The notes below the pieces were generated by a model. That model searched no databases. It had not been told where the DNA came from and worked only from the letters and a program-made list of their open reading frames with translations. Both the position numbers and the translations under genes were made by a program. A DNA stretch of 7,548 bases, taken from Myxococcales bacterium (GTDB taxonomy: Bacteria > Myxococcota > Polyangia > Fen-1088). The DNA is taken from contig PMCR01000132.1 in assembly GCA_003155465.1 (NCBI GenBank), positions 1 to 7,548 of the forward strand, given 5' to 3'. Every line of letters starts with the position of its first letter. Within the stretch, counting starts at the first letter, position 1. Positions 7,013-7,548 of this stretch are shown one piece after another.

Positions 7013-7065
7013 GTTGACCCTCCACCGGCCATGCCCGAAAACGTGCCGGCGGCAAGCAACCTTGG
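7008..7065. repeat. Imperfect inverted repeat, possible REP-like hairpin or terminator
   Basis: The outer arms CCAAGGTTG (7008-7016) and CAACCTTGG (7057-7065) are exactly complementary. Inside them, CCACCGGC (7022-7029) and GCCGGCGG (7045-7052) pair with one mismatch, around a 15-base loop. Internal loops of 5 and 4 bases separate the two stems. It ends 24 bp before the transposase pseudogene. Part of the right arm recurs as CAATCTTGGC at 7080-7089, next to CAACCTTGGC at 7057-7066. REP hairpins flank the genes of REP-associated transposases, so this is a candidate. A transcription terminator for the repeat-protein gene is the alternative, though there is no U-tract. Confidence 0.5.
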
Positions 7066-7089
7066 CGCGGCGTTGCCGACAATCTTGGC

Positions 7090-7548
7090 ATGTCCCTTCC
7101 TCGCGCCATCGTCCCAGGTCGCTGCTACATGATCACCCGTCGCTGCTCTGAGCGCCGTTTCTTCATGCGCCCAGACCGGGAAACCAACAACGCCTTCATC
7201 TACTGCCTCGCCCTCGCTGCCCGCAAGGCCAGCGTCGGCATTGTCTGCGCTGGCACCATGTCAAACCACTATCACGCCATCGTGGTCGACAATGACGGCC
7301 GGCTGCCGCAGTTCCTAGAATGCTTTCATGCGCGACAAAATCGCCGAGGGCGAGAAGAAAGCCGCCACTGAGCGCCGCAAGCAGGGCATCCAGCTTCTCG
7401 GTCGCAGGGGTGTGCTGAGCCAACGCTGGAACGCGCATCTGGGGACGCGCGAGCCTCGCCGGAAGCTCTCGCCGCGTGTAGCCTGCAAGAACACCTGGGC
7501 GCGGGTCGAGGCCCTGCAGCGCAACCAAGCCTTCATCGACCGGTACCG
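7090..7548 (+). pseudogene. IS200/REP-associated (Y1, HUH) transposase, internally deleted and frameshifted, runs off the window
   Basis: The first frame from ATG 7090 gives a typical N-terminus of the 'MSLPR..VPG..Y.ITRRC' transposase family, with the HUH metal-binding motif 'SNHYHAIV' (His60, His62) and 'LPQFLECFH' (72-80). Homology then stops, and the frame ends at 7371 after an unrelated tail. From about 7328 the +1-shifted frame, open to the window end, encodes the family's late region: 'LLGRRGVLSQRW', 'TREPRRKLSPRVACKN' and 'WARVEALQRNQAF'. In complete relatives about 100 or more residues separate these two parts, including the 'Y.L.NPV' region expected to carry the catalytic tyrosine. 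A deletion with its junction near 7319-7335 explains both the loss and the frameshift. The enzyme should be inactive. The 3' end lies outside the window. Confidence 0.82.

Overview
The window is GC-rich, gene-dense bacterial DNA with every supported gene on the plus strand. It probably comes from a Gram-negative environmental bacterium. The pointers are a polyprenyl-phosphate sugar synthase next to a TMTC-like membrane glycosyltransferase, a very large cysteine-free repeat protein of the kind seen in proteobacterial surface or secreted proteins, and the remains of an IS200/REP-associated (Y1, HUH) transposase. The assignment is tentative because there is no rRNA or housekeeping marker.

Layout. 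Positions 1-504 hold the C-terminal half of a family 2 glycosyltransferase of the DPM1/GtrB/ArnC type, cut by the left window edge. After a 65-bp gap, 570-2933 encodes an intact 787-residue membrane protein: a multi-pass GT-C-like N-terminal half with a TPR C-terminal half. A 452-bp stretch (2934-3388) has no convincing gene. Positions 3389-6898 encode a 1169-residue protein made almost entirely of fourteen tandem units of about 80 residues. Positions 6919-7065 are a repeat-dense intergenic patch: a 14-bp perfect palindrome, a tandem array of a 16-bp unit, and a 58-bp imperfect inverted repeat. Positions 7090-7548 are a transposase pseudogene that lost its middle and runs off the right edge.

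The main discovery is in the repeat protein. Its units are not equivalent: they follow an A-B-C order repeated four times, with a fifth A starting at the C-terminus. This gives a higher-order period of about 240-250 residues, with an N-terminal out-of-register unit as cap. The chain also carries a marked charge gradient: units 1-3 have 16 Lys/Arg against 19 Asp/Glu, while units 11-13 have 5 against 34. There is no signal peptide, no RTX nonapeptide and no recognisable anchor.

How the genes may work together (inference). The first gene would load a sugar onto a polyprenyl phosphate, and the second could transfer that sugar outside the membrane. The Ser/Thr-rich repeat protein encoded next door is an attractive candidate acceptor, but nothing in the sequence proves that the third gene belongs with the first two.
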